Positions 27,389 through 37,600 are shown, counted from the first letter of the stretch. The stretch is DNA of 42,092 nt from Halieaceae bacterium (GCA_902631395.1 CACOYM010000016.1:1-42092); one strand, 5' to 3'. The notes: generated by a model from the letters alone, not told the origin. Program-made: numbers and translations.

Positions 27389-27417
27389 AACCGCGGTCTT
27401 CACCGCGGTTTTCTTTA
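27389..27417 (+). terminator. terminator after pnp
   Basis: AACCGCGG-TCTTCA-CCGCGGTT with TTTTCTTT after it and an A-rich run (AAAACAAAA) before it. It can act in both directions, serving pnp and possibly readthrough from the convergent receptor gene. Confidence 0.9.
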
Positions 27418-27532
27418 AGCACTCGACTATTTGCTGATGGGTGAACCGAAGAACCAATGGAAATTCGTTTGCACCATGATCAGAAAACCTCAAGCTAGCG
27501 GTCGGTATCTATTTTGAGGTTTCTATACGGCT

Positions 27533-30253
27533 TTAGAATTTGGCTCGCAGTTGCGCGTACCATATTTGTCCGCGGGGGTCATGTTGCTTAGCATCGTAAC
27601 TGAAATTTGCCGCGTCATAAACTTTCGGTGCTTTTTCGTCCGTCAGATTCTTGGCGCCGAGGGTCAACGTGGTGTCAACTCCCTGAAGATTAAACTGATA
27701 GGAATATTGGATATCCAAAGTGCCCCAAGAATCCACTTTATTTGAGTACCCGGCAGCCCTTGCTGTGTCAGGGATGGAACGCGTGGTCTCATAGTCTGAG
27801 ACATAAAACATTAACAAAGAAAACTTGTGGCTGTCGTTTGACCATTCGAGAGTTGCATTAATTTTGGTATCTGGCATGGACCGAGCAAAATTATCAAAAT
27901 TAAAGAAGCCGACGACATCTTGCGTGCCACCTGCCGCGGTGCACCCTCGATTATTCTGCCCAGTACAGGGAATTTCGTAGCCAAGGAAATGAGCTGCTGA
28001 CAGATTTATGCGCAGCCAACCATTCAGTATGGATGCAGACCAGTCAGCTGCGACATCTATGCCGTCGGCGTTGACTTCCTGGGCGTTCAAATACTCCACA
28101 TTAACGCCAGATAGTGTCCCAGCTGAGTCTCGCAGAATGCCGATCCCTAGGGGGTCATTATTAAGTTTGCCTTGTGCGTTTTGCACGGTGATGACGTCTT
28201 CGTAATCGACGCTCCAGTAATCCAACCGAAGTTTGAAGTTGTCTTCTGGCGAATAAATTATTCCTGCATTGAAATTAATCGAGGTCTCAGGTTTGAGGTC
28301 CGTGTTGCCCGTAGAGTTAACCTGCACAAAAAGCGCGCTACTTGAGCCCGTCAAAGGATCGACTAGCCCTTGCAAGGAGGTCTCTTGATTATAAGTTTGG
28401 ATTAAGGAGGGCTCTCTGAAAGTTGTCGATCCCGATGCCCGCAATGTTATTGCATCGGTGAGGCTCCATTTGATTCCCAACTTCGAATCAATACTACTAT
28501 CTGTCTCTAGCTCCTCGAATCGAGTTGCAAGATTGGCCTGCAGTGCATCAGTCAAAGGAACATTGGCTTCAGCGAATAATGCGATGCTTTCCTTGGACCG
28601 ATTTACGGGCAGCCCGCCACCCAAAAAGATTAAATCGACGGGCACAGTGGCGCCGGTGTGAGGGTCGATTTGTTGCGTGTAGAGCTCGTTCCGGTTGACC
28701 GAAAATCCCTCTTTTCGCCATTGACCGCCTGCTGCAAATCCAATTGCTCCTGCATGGGTATTGCCGATATCCCCGCTGAGCACAAAGTCAATAACGGTAA
28801 GGTCAGTCTTTTTGTTGGTATAAGTTTGATAACTCATCCAATCAATCAGCGCTGAACTGTTGCCTGCTGGATCAAATGGATTGAATGTTTCTTGTCCGTT
28901 AAGGCCTCCAGATCCAGCGAGTGCGGCGTTCAGTCGAGACTTGACTGTATCTGGCTGGTAGGCTTCTCGGCTGTTACGGGAGTATGTTATGCCCGTTTTC
29001 CAGAGCCATGTATCAGTAAATCGTCCATCAATTTCCAAAGCAGTTCGCAGCGTGTCACTCTTGCGCGGTGCCAGAGGAGATGACGCTTCTGCACCAATCG
29101 GTCTGCCGTACCAGCGAACTGGGACATCAAAGGGGCTCCCGGCGCGACCCGGCAAGATTGTTGGGAAAGACAAGTTAGGATAAGAGGGGGATTGTGGATT
29201 GTCTTTTACCTCGTGCCGCGTCCACCCCACATCGACCGCTACCCTCAAACCGTCGGACAGGTCGTGCGACAGTGTGCCGAATAACTGCGTTTTGGTCTCC
29301 TCGTTAACGAGGTTGAACCGCGGTCCATAAAGGAAGCCGCACTTTGTGCCACCACCTGTGCCTGCACCATATGCGCCTTGTGGAACAAAAGGGCTGCCTA
29401 GAACCCCACCGTTTTCTTGGCATTTCGGATCGGGAACGGTCTCAAGATAGCCATAATCGCCGGAGTAATTACCTGTGCCGCTTGCGTCAGTGCCTAGAAC
29501 CAGGAAACTGCGGCCTAGACTGCTCACTGCATTCTCGGTTGTGTAAGGACGGGCACCTGAACTGAGGGAGTCTTGCTCGTAGTAAGTTGCAGCAAATAAT
29601 CCTCTGGTTCGTTCTTCGCTGAAGCCAGTCAGCACGTTAAATGAACTTTTACCAGTGCTGGAATTGGCAATCTCCTCATGTGCCCCAGAGATCTCAAAGC
29701 CCTCAAACTCGTCACGCAGAATAAAATTGACCACCCCCGCAACCGCATCCGATCCATAAGTTGCTGTAGCACCCTCCGTAAGCACCTCCACTCTATCTAT
29801 CACTGGTAGCGGTATTGTACTGGTGTCGACAAAGACGCTTCCATCGTTAGCGATACCACCACTAAATGTCTGTCGAGTGCCGTTAATCAGCACTAAAGTC
29901 GAACTCAGGCCGAGTCCCCGGAGATTGACGTTGCTAGTGCCTTGAGTTTCACCTGCGGTAAATGCGTCGGGATTATTCTCAGAGCCAGATACAAAGCTCC
30001 ATTTTGCAGTTAGTTCACCAACATCAACGGCGCCCGAGTTGATGATGTAGTCAGATGAAATAATTTCGACGGAAGACACGTTGTCTGCGGCTGTCGATCT
30101 AATATAGCTGCCCGTAACCAATACCTCTTCGATTTTGACTGGTTCATTTGCCTCCTGAGCGTGCGTGTCATGCACATGCACCCCAGAGGCTAAGTGTAAG
30201 AAGAAGAAAAAACTTGAAGTTTTGTGCACTCGATCATGGAGGCAGTTTGGCAT
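27533..30253 (-). CDS. TonB-dependent outer-membrane receptor
   Basis: 906-residue ligand-gated outer-membrane transporter. The N-terminus FFFFLHLASGVHVHDTHAQ looks like a signal peptide cut near THA. The TonB box region (IEEVLVTGSYI) leads into the plug domain with VNLRGLGLSSTLVLINGTRQ and PVIDRVEVLTEGATATYGSDAVAGVVNF. A 22-strand barrel follows, ending QIWYAQLRAKF with the C-terminal aromatic residue needed for assembly. The substrate cannot be told; this type is abundant in marine gammaproteobacteria for carbohydrates, lipids or vitamins. It is a monocistronic gene placed between pnp and acs, not part of the conserved gene order. Confidence 0.9.
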   Translation of the reverse strand: MPNCLHDRVHKTSSFFFFLHLASGVHVHDTHAQEANEPVKIEEVLVTGSYIRSTAADNVSSVEIISSDYIINSGAVDVGELTAKWSFVSGSENNPDAFTAGETQGTSNVNLRGLGLSSTLVLINGTRQTFSGGIANDGSVFVDTSTIPLPVIDRVEVLTEGATATYGSDAVAGVVNFILRDEFEGFEISGAHEEIANSSTGKSSFNVLTGFSEERTRGLFAATYYEQDSLSSGARPYTTENAVSSLGRSFLVLGTDASGTGNYSGDYGYLETVPDPKCQENGGVLGSPFVPQGAYGAGTGGGTKCGFLYGPRFNLVNEETKTQLFGTLSHDLSDGLRVAVDVGWTRHEVKDNPQSPSYPNLSFPTILPGRAGSPFDVPVRWYGRPIGAEASSPLAPRKSDTLRTALEIDGRFTDTWLWKTGITYSRNSREAYQPDTVKSRLNAALAGSGGLNGQETFNPFDPAGNSSALIDWMSYQTYTNKKTDLTVIDFVLSGDIGNTHAGAIGFAAGGQWRKEGFSVNRNELYTQQIDPHTGATVPVDLIFLGGGLPVNRSKESIALFAEANVPLTDALQANLATRFEELETDSSIDSKLGIKWSLTDAITLRASGSTTFREPSLIQTYNQETSLQGLVDPLTGSSSALFVQVNSTGNTDLKPETSINFNAGIIYSPEDNFKLRLDYWSVDYEDVITVQNAQGKLNNDPLGIGILRDSAGTLSGVNVEYLNAQEVNADGIDVAADWSASILNGWLRINLSAAHFLGYEIPCTGQNNRGCTAAGGTQDVVGFFNFDNFARSMPDTKINATLEWSNDSHKFSLLMFYVSDYETTRSIPDTARAAGYSNKVDSWGTLDIQYSYQFNLQGVDTTLTLGAKNLTDEKAPKVYDAANFSYDAKQHDPRGQIWYAQLRAKF

Positions 30254-30477
30254 GGGGTTGGTTGTCCTGTGGAGGGCGTGTTAGCGGATTTCGAGCGAGT
30301 GAGATTATATGTCAACTGCCAGCCCATTCAGAACGGAGGTCGTCAAATATCCAATATTTTAGTCCGTATTAGCAGGAGTTGGTGACTGCGGCCCCGTTTT
30401 GGACAGGCCCAGCTGAATATTTATCAGAGCTGAACAGGGCAAATGCAATGCGAAAAGCATCTGATACACGCGCGGCG

Positions 30478-32409
30478 CTAGTCCAATAACCGTCTCGCGA
30501 CCAAATCCTCGACCACCGCAGGGTCCGCCAGAGTTGACGTGTCTCCCAGTCGATTTAGCTCATTTTCGGCGATTTTACGCAAAATTCGCCGCATAATCTT
30601 ACCAGATCGCGTCTTAGGAAGCCCCGGGGCCCACTGGATACGGTCTGGTTTGGCGATGGGCCCGATCTCTCGAACACACAGCGCAACCAGCTCCTCACGC
30701 AGTGACTCGCTGTCTTCGACGCCGGTCATGGGCGTGATATAGGCGTAGATGCCTTGGCCTTTAATGTCGTGGGGAAAGCCCACCACTGCAGCCTCGGCTA
30801 TGTCCTCATGGAGCACCAGGGCACTTTCCACTTCAGCAGTTCCCATGCGATGGCCCGATACGTTGAGCACATCATCCACGCGACCTGTAATGCGCAGGTA
30901 ACCGTCTTCATCTCGCAGCGCGCCATCACCGGTGAAGTAATAACCGGGATAGGTCGTAAAGTAGGTGTCGATCATACGCTGATGATCGCCGTAGACGGTG
31001 CGAATCTGAGCGGGCCAAGATCGCTTGATTGCCAAGTATCCGGCACCGGCTCCCTCAATTTCTACGCCCTGTTCATCTAAAAGAGCCGGCTCCACCCCGA
31101 AAAAGGGGAAGCTTGCAAAGCCGGGTTTCAATGCATGTGCACCGGGGAGCGGTGTAATCATCACCCCCCCGGTCTCCGTCTGCCACCAGGTATCCACGAT
31201 GGGGCAACTACGGTCACCGACCACACGGTGGTACCATTCCCAAGCTTCAGGGTTAATCGGTTCACCGACCGAACCAATTATCCGCAGCGAGCTGCGATCA
31301 TGGCGCGTCACCAGTTCGTCGCCGAGACTATGTAAAGCGCGGATAGCGGTGGGCGCGGTGAAGAACAGATTTACCTGATGCTTGGCAATAACCTGCCAGA
31401 AGCGATCGCCTGCAGGATAAGTGGGGACTCCCTCAAACATTAGGGTGCGGGCGCCGATGGCGAGCGGGCCGTAAACGATATAGGTATGGCCAGTGACCCA
31501 GCCGACGTCAGCGGTGCACCAGTAGGTCTCACCTTCGCGATAGTCGAACACATATTTCATCGACATTGCTGCCTGGAGCAGGTAGCCGCCGGTCGTGTGC
31601 AGGACGCCTTTGGGTTTGCCCGTGGAGCCGGAGGTGTAGAGGATGAATAGTGGGTCCTCGCTGTCCATCCATTCGGGCTGGCACTCTTCGTCGACGGTGC
31701 GCAAAGCCTCGTGGTACCAAACATCGCGCGCTGATTGCCAGGCAATGTCACAGCCGGTTCGCTTAACGACCAACACGGTGTCGACGCAGTCGACGGTTTC
31801 GAGTGCGGCATCGACGTTGTCTTTTAGGGAGACCGTCTTACCTCCTCGGACACCTTCGTCGGCGGTAATAACAAGCCGGCAGGCCGCGTCGTTAACGCGA
31901 TCTTTCAGCGCTTCTGGCGAGAAGCCCCCGAATACAACGGAGTGGATGGCGCCAATGCGCGCGCAGGCCAGCATGGCGAAAGCGGCCTCAGGAATCATGG
32001 GCATGTAAATGCAGACGCGGTCACCTTTCAAGACGCCACGGGCTCGCAGCACATTCGCAAAACGACACACATGATCTTTGAGTTGTTGATAAGTAAACGA
32101 CTGACTGTCGTCCGGATTGTCTCCCTCCCAAATGATTGCGATGTCATTGGCACGCTCAGGAAGATGTCTGTCAATGCAGTTCACAGCTACGTTCAGTTTG
32201 GCTCCCACAAACCAGCTCGCGGCGCCTGTATGTATATTTGTCTCCGAGATTTTTTTCCAAGGGGTATGCCAATCGAGCATCTGCGCCTGCTCCGTCCAAA
32301 AGGTGTCGGGCTGGTCAAGCGATTGTAGATACAGCGATTGGTAGCGCTCCGCGGTGATATGCGCGTTGGAGAAGCCGGCGGGTACGGGGTAGGTATCAGT
32401 CTCTGTCAT
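30478..32409 (-). CDS. acs: acetyl-CoA synthetase
   Basis: AMP-forming ligase converting acetate, ATP and CoA to acetyl-CoA. ANL-superfamily motifs are visible: [28 protein letters not shown], the hinge region [21 protein letters not shown], and [12 protein letters not shown]. The C-terminal [16 protein letters not shown] holds the catalytic Lys (about 610) that is the target of reversible acetylation. 643 residues, full length. It is divergent from a DUF4212/sodium symporter pair likely to import acetate or a related acid. The position corresponds to acsB near pnp in Pseudomonas. Confidence 0.97.
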   Translation of the reverse strand: MTETDTYPVPAGFSNAHITAERYQSLYLQSLDQPDTFWTEQAQMLDWHTPWKKISETNIHTGAASWFVGAKLNVAVNCIDRHLPERANDIAIIWEGDNPDDSQSFTYQQLKDHVCRFANVLRARGVLKGDRVCIYMPMIPEAAFAMLACARIGAIHSVVFGGFSPEALKDRVNDAACRLVITADEGVRGGKTVSLKDNVDAALETVDCVDTVLVVKRTGCDIAWQSARDVWYHEALRTVDEECQPEWMDSEDPLFILYTSGSTGKPKGVLHTTGGYLLQAAMSMKYVFDYREGETYWCTADVGWVTGHTYIVYGPLAIGARTLMFEGVPTYPAGDRFWQVIAKHQVNLFFTAPTAIRALHSLGDELVTRHDRSSLRIIGSVGEPINPEAWEWYHRVVGDRSCPIVDTWWQTETGGVMITPLPGAHALKPGFASFPFFGVEPALLDEQGVEIEGAGAGYLAIKRSWPAQIRTVYGDHQRMIDTYFTTYPGYYFTGDGALRDEDGYLRITGRVDDVLNVSGHRMGTAEVESALVLHEDIAEAAVVGFPHDIKGQGIYAYITPMTGVEDSESLREELVALCVREIGPIAKPDRIQWAPGLPKTRSGKIMRRILRKIAENELNRLGDTSTLADPAVVEDLVARRLLD

Positions 32410-32464
32410 GCCTTAACTCCGGTCGGTCGTATCTACGATGTTAAGTGACGGGTCTGGACCTAAC

Positions 32465-32491
32465 AAGCTTGCATCACGTTGCCACAAGCTT
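32465..32491. promoter_or_regulatory. inverted repeat upstream of acs, possible operator
   Basis: AAGCTTG (32465-32471) and CAAGCTT (32485-32491) form a perfect 7-bp dyad with a 13-bp spacer, 56-82 bp upstream of the acs start in the divergent spacer. The rest of 32410-32714 shows no gene. Binding protein unknown. Confidence 0.45.
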
Positions 32492-32642
32492 TTCGGTGCG
32501 TGACCGTTATCTTCTTGCTAATGTCGATGGAGGGTCGAGGCTATCGGTAGATGGAGCGCGACTGTTGTGCAATGCGCGCAACAATATTAATGCAAACTGA
32601 GATAACGGCCTCCAGTTGAATCGCCATTCACACCGGGGCATT

Positions 32643-32669
32643 TTGATCAGAGCCGGTGCCGGCTATGAT
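32643..32669 (+). promoter_or_regulatory. possible promoter of the symporter pair
   Basis: TTGATC (32643-32648) and TATGAT (32664-32669) with a 15-bp spacer, about 45 bp before the DUF4212 start. Spacing is short, so confidence is limited. Confidence 0.35.
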
Positions 32670-32714
32670 AACCGCGTAAATGTAGATAATTATCTAAACT
32701 GGAGCGTGCCTGAC

Positions 32715-32990
32715 ATGCCGGAGTTACCTGAGAGCCACGTACGTCAGATCTATTGGCGTAAGAACAGGCGTTTGATGCTGGTCCTAGGGACCATTTGGTT
32801 TGTGGTTAGTTTGGGCTGTGGTGTGCTGTGGGTTGAGCCGCTTAATACTGTTCAGATCGGCGGCTTTAAGCTGGGCTTCTGGTTTGCTCAGCAAGGCGCT
32901 ATCTACACATTCATCATCCTGATTTTTGTTTATGCGCGAGTTATGGCGCGTCTCGAGCGGCAGCTTGGCCTTCAGGAGCCCGAGGCATGA
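32715..32990 (+). CDS. DUF4212 protein, small subunit of a sodium:solute symporter
   Basis: 91 residues starting at ATG 32715, with GGAGCG 8 nt upstream; a longer frame from TTG 32616 is unlikely because it covers the promoter region. YWRKNRRLMLVLGTIWFVVSL and the second hydrophobic segment (GAIYTFIILIFVYARVM) are the two membrane helices typical of DUF4212 (YjcH-like/TIGR03647). Its stop overlaps the start of the large symporter subunit by 4 nt (ATGA), so the two are translationally coupled. Confidence 0.88.
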   Translation: MPELPESHVRQIYWRKNRRLMLVLGTIWFVVSLGCGVLWVEPLNTVQIGGFKLGFWFAQQGAIYTFIILIFVYARVMARLERQLGLQEPEA

Positions 32991-34711
32991 GTTTGATGGA
33001 AACCACTTACTGGGTCGTTGGCGCCTCGTTTGTGCTGTACATCTGGATTGCCATCCGATCTCGAGCGGGAACGACTCAGGAATTCTACGTGGCTAGCAAA
33101 GGTATTCACCCCGTTGCCAACGGTATGGCGACGGCCGCTGATTGGATGTCTGCAGCTTCTTTCATCTCCATGGCGGGATTAATCGGGCTGTCATACAACG
33201 GGTATGGCGGGTCGGTATTTCTGATGGGCTGGACCGGCGGATACGTAATTCTGGCGATGCTGATCGCTCCTTATTTGAGGAAGTATGGCAAGTTTACTGT
33301 TCCCGAGTTCATTGGTGACCGTTACTACTCAGACACCGCGCGGGTGGTGGCAGTGATCTGTTTGATCATTTGCTCCGTGACTTACGTGATCGGTCAAATG
33401 AAAGGCATTGGCGTGGCCTTCTCGCGCTTCCTCGAGACGGACTACGAGACGGGTTTGCTCTCTGGCATGGTGATTGTCTTTTTTTACGCCGTGCTCGGCG
33501 GCATGAGAGGGATCACTTACACCCAGATCGCACAATTCTGTGTGCTGATTTTTGCCTATATGGTACCGGCAATTTTCATCAGTCTTCAGCTAACTGGTCA
33601 GCCTATTCCGCAGTTAGGTCTTGGGTCGACATTAGCCGATGGCACTTATCTTCTTGAGAAGCTCGATCAAACGCTGCTGGATCTCGGGTTTCAGGAGTAC
33701 ACCACTTCGGTGCGCGGCAGCACTCTCAATATGGCGGCGTTTACTGCCTCGCTGATGATCGGCACAGCGGGTCTGCCTCACGTCATTATCCGTTTCTTCA
33801 CGGTGCCAACTGTGAGTGCCGCCCGGACCTCCGCCGGCTGGGCGCTTGTTTTTATTGCCATTCTCTACACCACAGCCCCCGCAGTGGCTGCCATGGCTCG
33901 CCTCAACATTATCCAGACGCTGGAGCCTCAGCCAGGGCAGCACCTAGCTATCGAGGAGCGTCCTGAGTGGTTTAAAAACTGGGAGCAAACGGGTCTGTTG
34001 GGCATCGACGATAAAAATCAGGACGGTCTCATTCAGTACTCTGCCGACTCACAGATCAATGAGCTGGTGACATTGGATAATGACATTTTGGTGCTGGCCA
34101 ACCCCGAGATTGCGAGACTGCCGAATTGGGTGATTGCGTTGGTGGCGGCCGGTGGCTTAGCGGCGGCACTATCGACCGCTGCAGGGCTGTTGTTGGCGAT
34201 CTCGTCCGCGATTTCACATGACCTCTTGAAACGAACCCTGCTACCAAACATTTCGGAACGTCAGGAGCTTATGGCGTCGCGGCTAGCCATGGCGTCGGCG
34301 GTACTGGGTGCGGGTTATCTCGGCCTAAATCCGCCTGGGTTTGTGGCGGGCACAGTCGCTTTGGCATTTGGTTTGGCCGCCGCTTCCCTTTTCCCTGCCC
34401 TGCTGTTGGGTATTTTCTGCAAGCGAGTAACACGAGAAGGCGCTGTCTTGGGGATGCTGGCCGGGATTGGTGTCACCTTGGCGTATGTGTTTCAGCATAA
34501 AGGCGTAATGTTTATACCTGACACCAGCTTTTTGGGTGATCTCCCTGCCAATTGGTTTTTCGGGATTGAGCCAAATGCCTTCGGCGTTGTGGGTGCCGTC
34601 GTCAACCTTGCTGTGACGTTGACGGTGACACGTTTTACCGCGCCGCCGCCGGAGCCGGTGCAACGACTGATCGACGACATTCGCGTGCCAGCTGCAACCA
34701 CGCGTATTTAG
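32987..34711 (+). CDS. sodium:solute symporter, VC_2705/ActP-like
   Basis: Inner-membrane secondary transporter of the SSS family with about 13 predicted helices. FYVASKGIHPVANGMATAAD and WMSAASFISMAGLIGLSYNG near the N-terminus are the classic SSS and ActP-like Na-site region. TAGLPHVIIRFFTVPTVSAAR and AALSTAAGLLLAISSAISHDL follow. An insert of about 60 residues (about 305-365), rich in acidic and polar residues, marks the VC_2705 subfamily. Substrate is probably acetate or another short carboxylate, from its pairing with DUF4212 and the divergent acs. That is inference. Its stop overlaps the stop of convergent panC by 4 bp. Confidence 0.9.
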   Translation: MSLMETTYWVVGASFVLYIWIAIRSRAGTTQEFYVASKGIHPVANGMATAADWMSAASFISMAGLIGLSYNGYGGSVFLMGWTGGYVILAMLIAPYLRKYGKFTVPEFIGDRYYSDTARVVAVICLIICSVTYVIGQMKGIGVAFSRFLETDYETGLLSGMVIVFFYAVLGGMRGITYTQIAQFCVLIFAYMVPAIFISLQLTGQPIPQLGLGSTLADGTYLLEKLDQTLLDLGFQEYTTSVRGSTLNMAAFTASLMIGTAGLPHVIIRFFTVPTVSAARTSAGWALVFIAILYTTAPAVAAMARLNIIQTLEPQPGQHLAIEERPEWFKNWEQTGLLGIDDKNQDGLIQYSADSQINELVTLDNDILVLANPEIARLPNWVIALVAAGGLAAALSTAAGLLLAISSAISHDLLKRTLLPNISERQELMASRLAMASAVLGAGYLGLNPPGFVAGTVALAFGLAAASLFPALLLGIFCKRVTREGAVLGMLAGIGVTLAYVFQHKGVMFIPDTSFLGDLPANWFFGIEPNAFGVVGAVVNLAVTLTVTRFTAPPPEPVQRLIDDIRVPAATTRI

Positions 34712-35562
34712 GTCGCGGTTATTTGGATGTTGTCGATCAGCCGGGTGTTGCCAAGGCGAGCTGCTACGAACAGCGCGCAGTCCTCTGACAGACAGCTGCT
34801 AACAGTCAGCGTTGAGAGGGTGCGCAGCTCCAGATAATCGACCGCAAACCCCTCCTGCTCCAGTGTAGCCTTTGCCGCATCGAGGATTGATAAATCCATC
34901 TGTCCGGCCATAGTTTTAAGTTCCGCAGCACAAGCCTTCAGCGTTTCCCACAGTCGTGGTGCAACGGCTCTTTCGGCCTGCATGAGGTACTGATTGCGCG
35001 AGCTCAGCGCGAGGCCGTCCGCGGCGCGTTGCGTCGGGCCGCTTTGGATGTCGATGGCGAGGTTCAGATCCTTAACCATCCTTTTGATGATCAGGAGTTG
35101 CTGAAGATCTTTCTCGCCAAAAACAGCGACGTCAGGCTTCACCATGTCGAACAATTTGTAGACGACGGTGCAAACACCGTCAAAGTGACTGGGTCGCCCC
35201 TTGCCGCAGAGGGCGTCGCCTAAAACGGGAACGTGGATGGCGGTATGAGCCTCGATGCCCTCAGGGTAGACATCTTTAACAGTGGGCGTGAATACTACAT
35301 CGACGCCTGCTGACTCGAGTGCGGCAATGTCAGCATCCAGTGTTCGCGGATAAGTATTGAGATCTTCATGCGCGGAGAATTGCATGGGATTGACAAAGAT
35401 CGACACTACAACGGCGTCTGCACAGCCCCGAGCTTGTCTTACCAGTGCTAAGTGCCCGGCGTGTAAGTTGCCCATTGTGGGCACAAATGCAACGCACCTG
35501 GAACCCTCCTTGAGCCTCGGGATATGATTCCGGAGCGCTGTTGTGTCCGGTGCAACAATCAT
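34708..35562 (-). CDS. panC: pantothenate synthetase (pantoate-beta-alanine ligase)
   Basis: Joins pantoate and beta-alanine using ATP, the last step to pantothenate for CoA. Motifs: FVPTMGNLHAGHLALV (HIGH-like ATP site), FVNPMQFSAHEDLNTYPR, VFGEKDLQQLLIIKRMV and LALSSRNQYL (KMSKS-like). 284 residues. It follows panB by 8 nt; panD is not in this window. Confidence 0.97.
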   Translation of the reverse strand: MIVAPDTTALRNHIPRLKEGSRCVAFVPTMGNLHAGHLALVRQARGCADAVVVSIFVNPMQFSAHEDLNTYPRTLDADIAALESAGVDVVFTPTVKDVYPEGIEAHTAIHVPVLGDALCGKGRPSHFDGVCTVVYKLFDMVKPDVAVFGEKDLQQLLIIKRMVKDLNLAIDIQSGPTQRAADGLALSSRNQYLMQAERAVAPRLWETLKACAAELKTMAGQMDLSILDAAKATLEQEGFAVDYLELRTLSTLTVSSCLSEDCALFVAARLGNTRLIDNIQITAT

Positions 35563-35570
35563 GGCTGTGT

Positions 35571-36365
35571 CTACGAGTAGGTGTGTTCCTCTCTAGGATA
35601 GGCGCCTGATTTCACTGCATCGACAAAGGCTTTAAGTGCCGCCTGAATCGACGGTGCGCCATGCATAAAGTTCTGCACAAATTTTGGCACTGATTCCGAC
35701 ATTCCAAGCATATCATGTAGGACGAGTACCTGTGCATCGGTACCGCAACCAGCGCCGATGCCAATAACAGGGATATCGAGCTTGGAGGAAATATCCGCCG
35801 CAAGATCGGCGGGTATGCACTCGAGGACCAGTAAGCTTGCACCTGCGTCCTGAATTTCGACCGCATCTGCGAGAATAGACTTGGCCTCTTTAGGTGTGCG
35901 GCCTTGAACGCGGTAGCCGCCGAATACGTTGACCGATTGAGGGGTCAAACCCAGGTGCGCACAAACTGGAACACCACGCTCCACCAGGCGGTGGATACTA
36001 TCACTGAGCCAGGTTCCTCCCTCGAGTTTGACCATTTGTGCGCCAGCCTGCATGAGTCGTGTGCTCGCGTGTAAGGTGTCATCCGAGTTAGAGAAGCTCA
36101 TAAAGGGCAGGTCGGCAACGATCAATGAATGCGGCCGTGCTCGCGCGACGCACTCAGTGTGATAGGCCATGGCGTCAAGCGATACGGGGATGGTAGTTTC
36201 ATGGCCCTGCAGCACCATGCCGAGTGAGTCACCGACCAGAATAGTTTCAGCGCCCGCTTCGCTGGCAAGCCGGGCGAAGGTCGCATCATACGCAGTGATC
36301 ATAACAAACTTGTCACCGGACGCTTTCATAGCGTCCAAGGTACTGATGGTGACGCGCTTACTCAT
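35571..36365 (-). CDS. panB: ketopantoate hydroxymethyltransferase
   Basis: Transfers a hydroxymethyl group from methylene-tetrahydrofolate to ketoisovalerate, the first step to pantoate. Motifs: ITAYDATFARLASEAGAETILVGDSLGMVLQG with the Mg-binding Asp, VADLPFMS, VKLEGG, HLGLTPQSVNVFGGYRVQGR and the catalytic Glu in LECIPADLA. 264 residues. It lies between the kinase gene and panC and uses folate cofactor, consistent with the neighbouring folK. Confidence 0.97.
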   Translation of the reverse strand: MSKRVTISTLDAMKASGDKFVMITAYDATFARLASEAGAETILVGDSLGMVLQGHETTIPVSLDAMAYHTECVARARPHSLIVADLPFMSFSNSDDTLHASTRLMQAGAQMVKLEGGTWLSDSIHRLVERGVPVCAHLGLTPQSVNVFGGYRVQGRTPKEAKSILADAVEIQDAGASLLVLECIPADLAADISSKLDIPVIGIGAGCGTDAQVLVLHDMLGMSESVPKFVQNFMHGAPSIQAALKAFVDAVKSGAYPREEHTYS

Positions 36366-36401
36366 TCTTAAGACTCCCGGAAGCTCTCTGAGGGTGAGGC
36401 C

Positions 36402-37085
36402 TCAAGCAAAAAACGTAGGGTTAAAGAAATACCGACCCTTTTTAATGTTCAGCATGTAGTCCACAAGCTGCTCGTAGTCCAGATCGCTGTGTGCGAGATC
36501 GATCTCATTAGCATTGACGATCAACAGAGGCGCGGCATCGTAGTAAAGAAAGAACTCGCTGTACACCTCATTAAGCTGCTCAAGGTAGCTGCGATCAATC
36601 AGCCGCTCTGCGCTGATGCCGCGTCCTTCAATTCTTTCCATCAATGTATCAGGACTAGCTTGAAGATAAATGACGAGGTCAGGTACTGGCGCGTCAATGC
36701 GCATTTTCTCGAAAACTTTCTGGTAGAGCGCGTATTCGTCTGGTTCCAGATTGATGCGCGCAAACAGTGGATCTTTTTCGAGCACGAAATCTGCTACGCG
36801 CGTTTGGTCAAACATATCCCGCTGTTTGAGTTCGGTGATTTTTTGAACCCGTTGGAACAGGAAAAAAAGCTGGGTCGCTAAAGCGGTCTGCTGTCTGTTC
36901 TGATAAAAGCGCTCCAGAAACGGGTTCAGCTCCGCTTCCTCAAGTAGCAGGTCGTGATCGAAGGTATCTGCTATGCGACGTGCGAGCGTGGTCTTGCCCA
37001 CACCGATTGGGCCCTCAACTGCTATATACGTAGGGACGGTGCGCCCGCGCAGGGAGATGCCGGAAGGGTCATGCTGCTCGGACAA
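36402..37085 (-). CDS. deoxynucleoside kinase
   Basis: P-loop kinase of the dNK/deoxyguanosine-kinase family, for salvage of deoxynucleosides. YIAVEGPIGVGKTTLARR is the P-loop. LLEEAELNPFLERFY and TQLFFLFQR are substrate-side helices, VADFVLEKD is the conserved Asp segment, and LIYLQ-type VIYLQASPDTLMERIEGRGIS..ERLIDRSYLEQL is the lid and ERS-like region. Start uncertain: TTG 37085 has GGAG 8 nt upstream and begins after the folK stop. GTG 37151 would overlap folK by 46 nt and lacks a good site. The gene is an insertion between panB and folK relative to E. coli. Confidence 0.88.
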   Translation of the reverse strand: MSEQHDPSGISLRGRTVPTYIAVEGPIGVGKTTLARRIADTFDHDLLLEEAELNPFLERFYQNRQQTALATQLFFLFQRVQKITELKQRDMFDQTRVADFVLEKDPLFARINLEPDEYALYQKVFEKMRIDAPVPDLVIYLQASPDTLMERIEGRGISAERLIDRSYLEQLNEVYSEFFLYYDAAPLLIVNANEIDLAHSDLDYEQLVDYMLNIKKGRYFFNPTFFA

Positions 37086-37105
37086 CTCAAGGTCTCCTGC
37101 GCTGA

Positions 37106-37600
37106 TCACTGCGGGAACCTGCACAATACGCGAATCGTTTGATCCGCGCACTCTGCCTGCAGTGCACCCAGAGAGCCCTTTCCCGGCAAAATGTAGTGCT
37201 CACCCAGAAGTTCAGTCAGCGGATCCAATACGAATCGTCGTCGATGAGCGCGTGGGTGAGGCACTATCAGAGACGCTGAATGCAGCTCGAGATCGTCGAA
37301 AAACAGGAGATCAAGGTCGATACAGCGTGCGCCCCAGTGCCGGTTCCGTTGCCGACCCATTTCAAGCTCGGTGTCGAGCAGATACTGCAGTAGTGACTGC
37401 GGTGCCAGAGTGGTGTCGGCGACAACTACGGCGTTGTGGAAGTCCGGTTGGTCTTGCGGCCCGACAGGGGCTGAGAGATACACTCGTGACAGCATTGCGG
37501 GAGAGATGTGTGGATGGGCACCGATGTGCCCGAGCGCGTTTGCTAATTGCTCTAGCGGTTCGTTAATGTTGGACCCAAGCCCGATGGCGACGCTACTCAT
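37106..37600 (-). CDS. folK: 6-hydroxymethyl-7,8-dihydropterin pyrophosphokinase
   Basis: Makes the pyrophosphorylated pterin used by FolP. Motifs: AIGLGSNINEPLEQL at the N-terminus, YLSAPVGPQDQPDFHNAVV, and the catalytic region NRHWGARCIDLDLLFFDD followed by LIVPHPRAHRRRFVLDPL. 164 residues. Its ATG overlaps the pcnB stop by 4 nt, the conserved pcnB-folK coupling. Confidence 0.96.
   Translation of the reverse strand: MSSVAIGLGSNINEPLEQLANALGHIGAHPHISPAMLSRVYLSAPVGPQDQPDFHNAVVVADTTLAPQSLLQYLLDTELEMGRQRNRHWGARCIDLDLLFFDDLELHSASLIVPHPRAHRRRFVLDPLTELLGEHYILPGKGSLGALQAECADQTIRVLCRFPQ

Noticed and set aside
32470-32490. Sigma-54-like TGGCAACGTGATGCA upstream of acs
   Set aside because: Only 9 nt separate GG and GC; sigma-54 promoters require 10. 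The stretch lies inside the inverted repeat.
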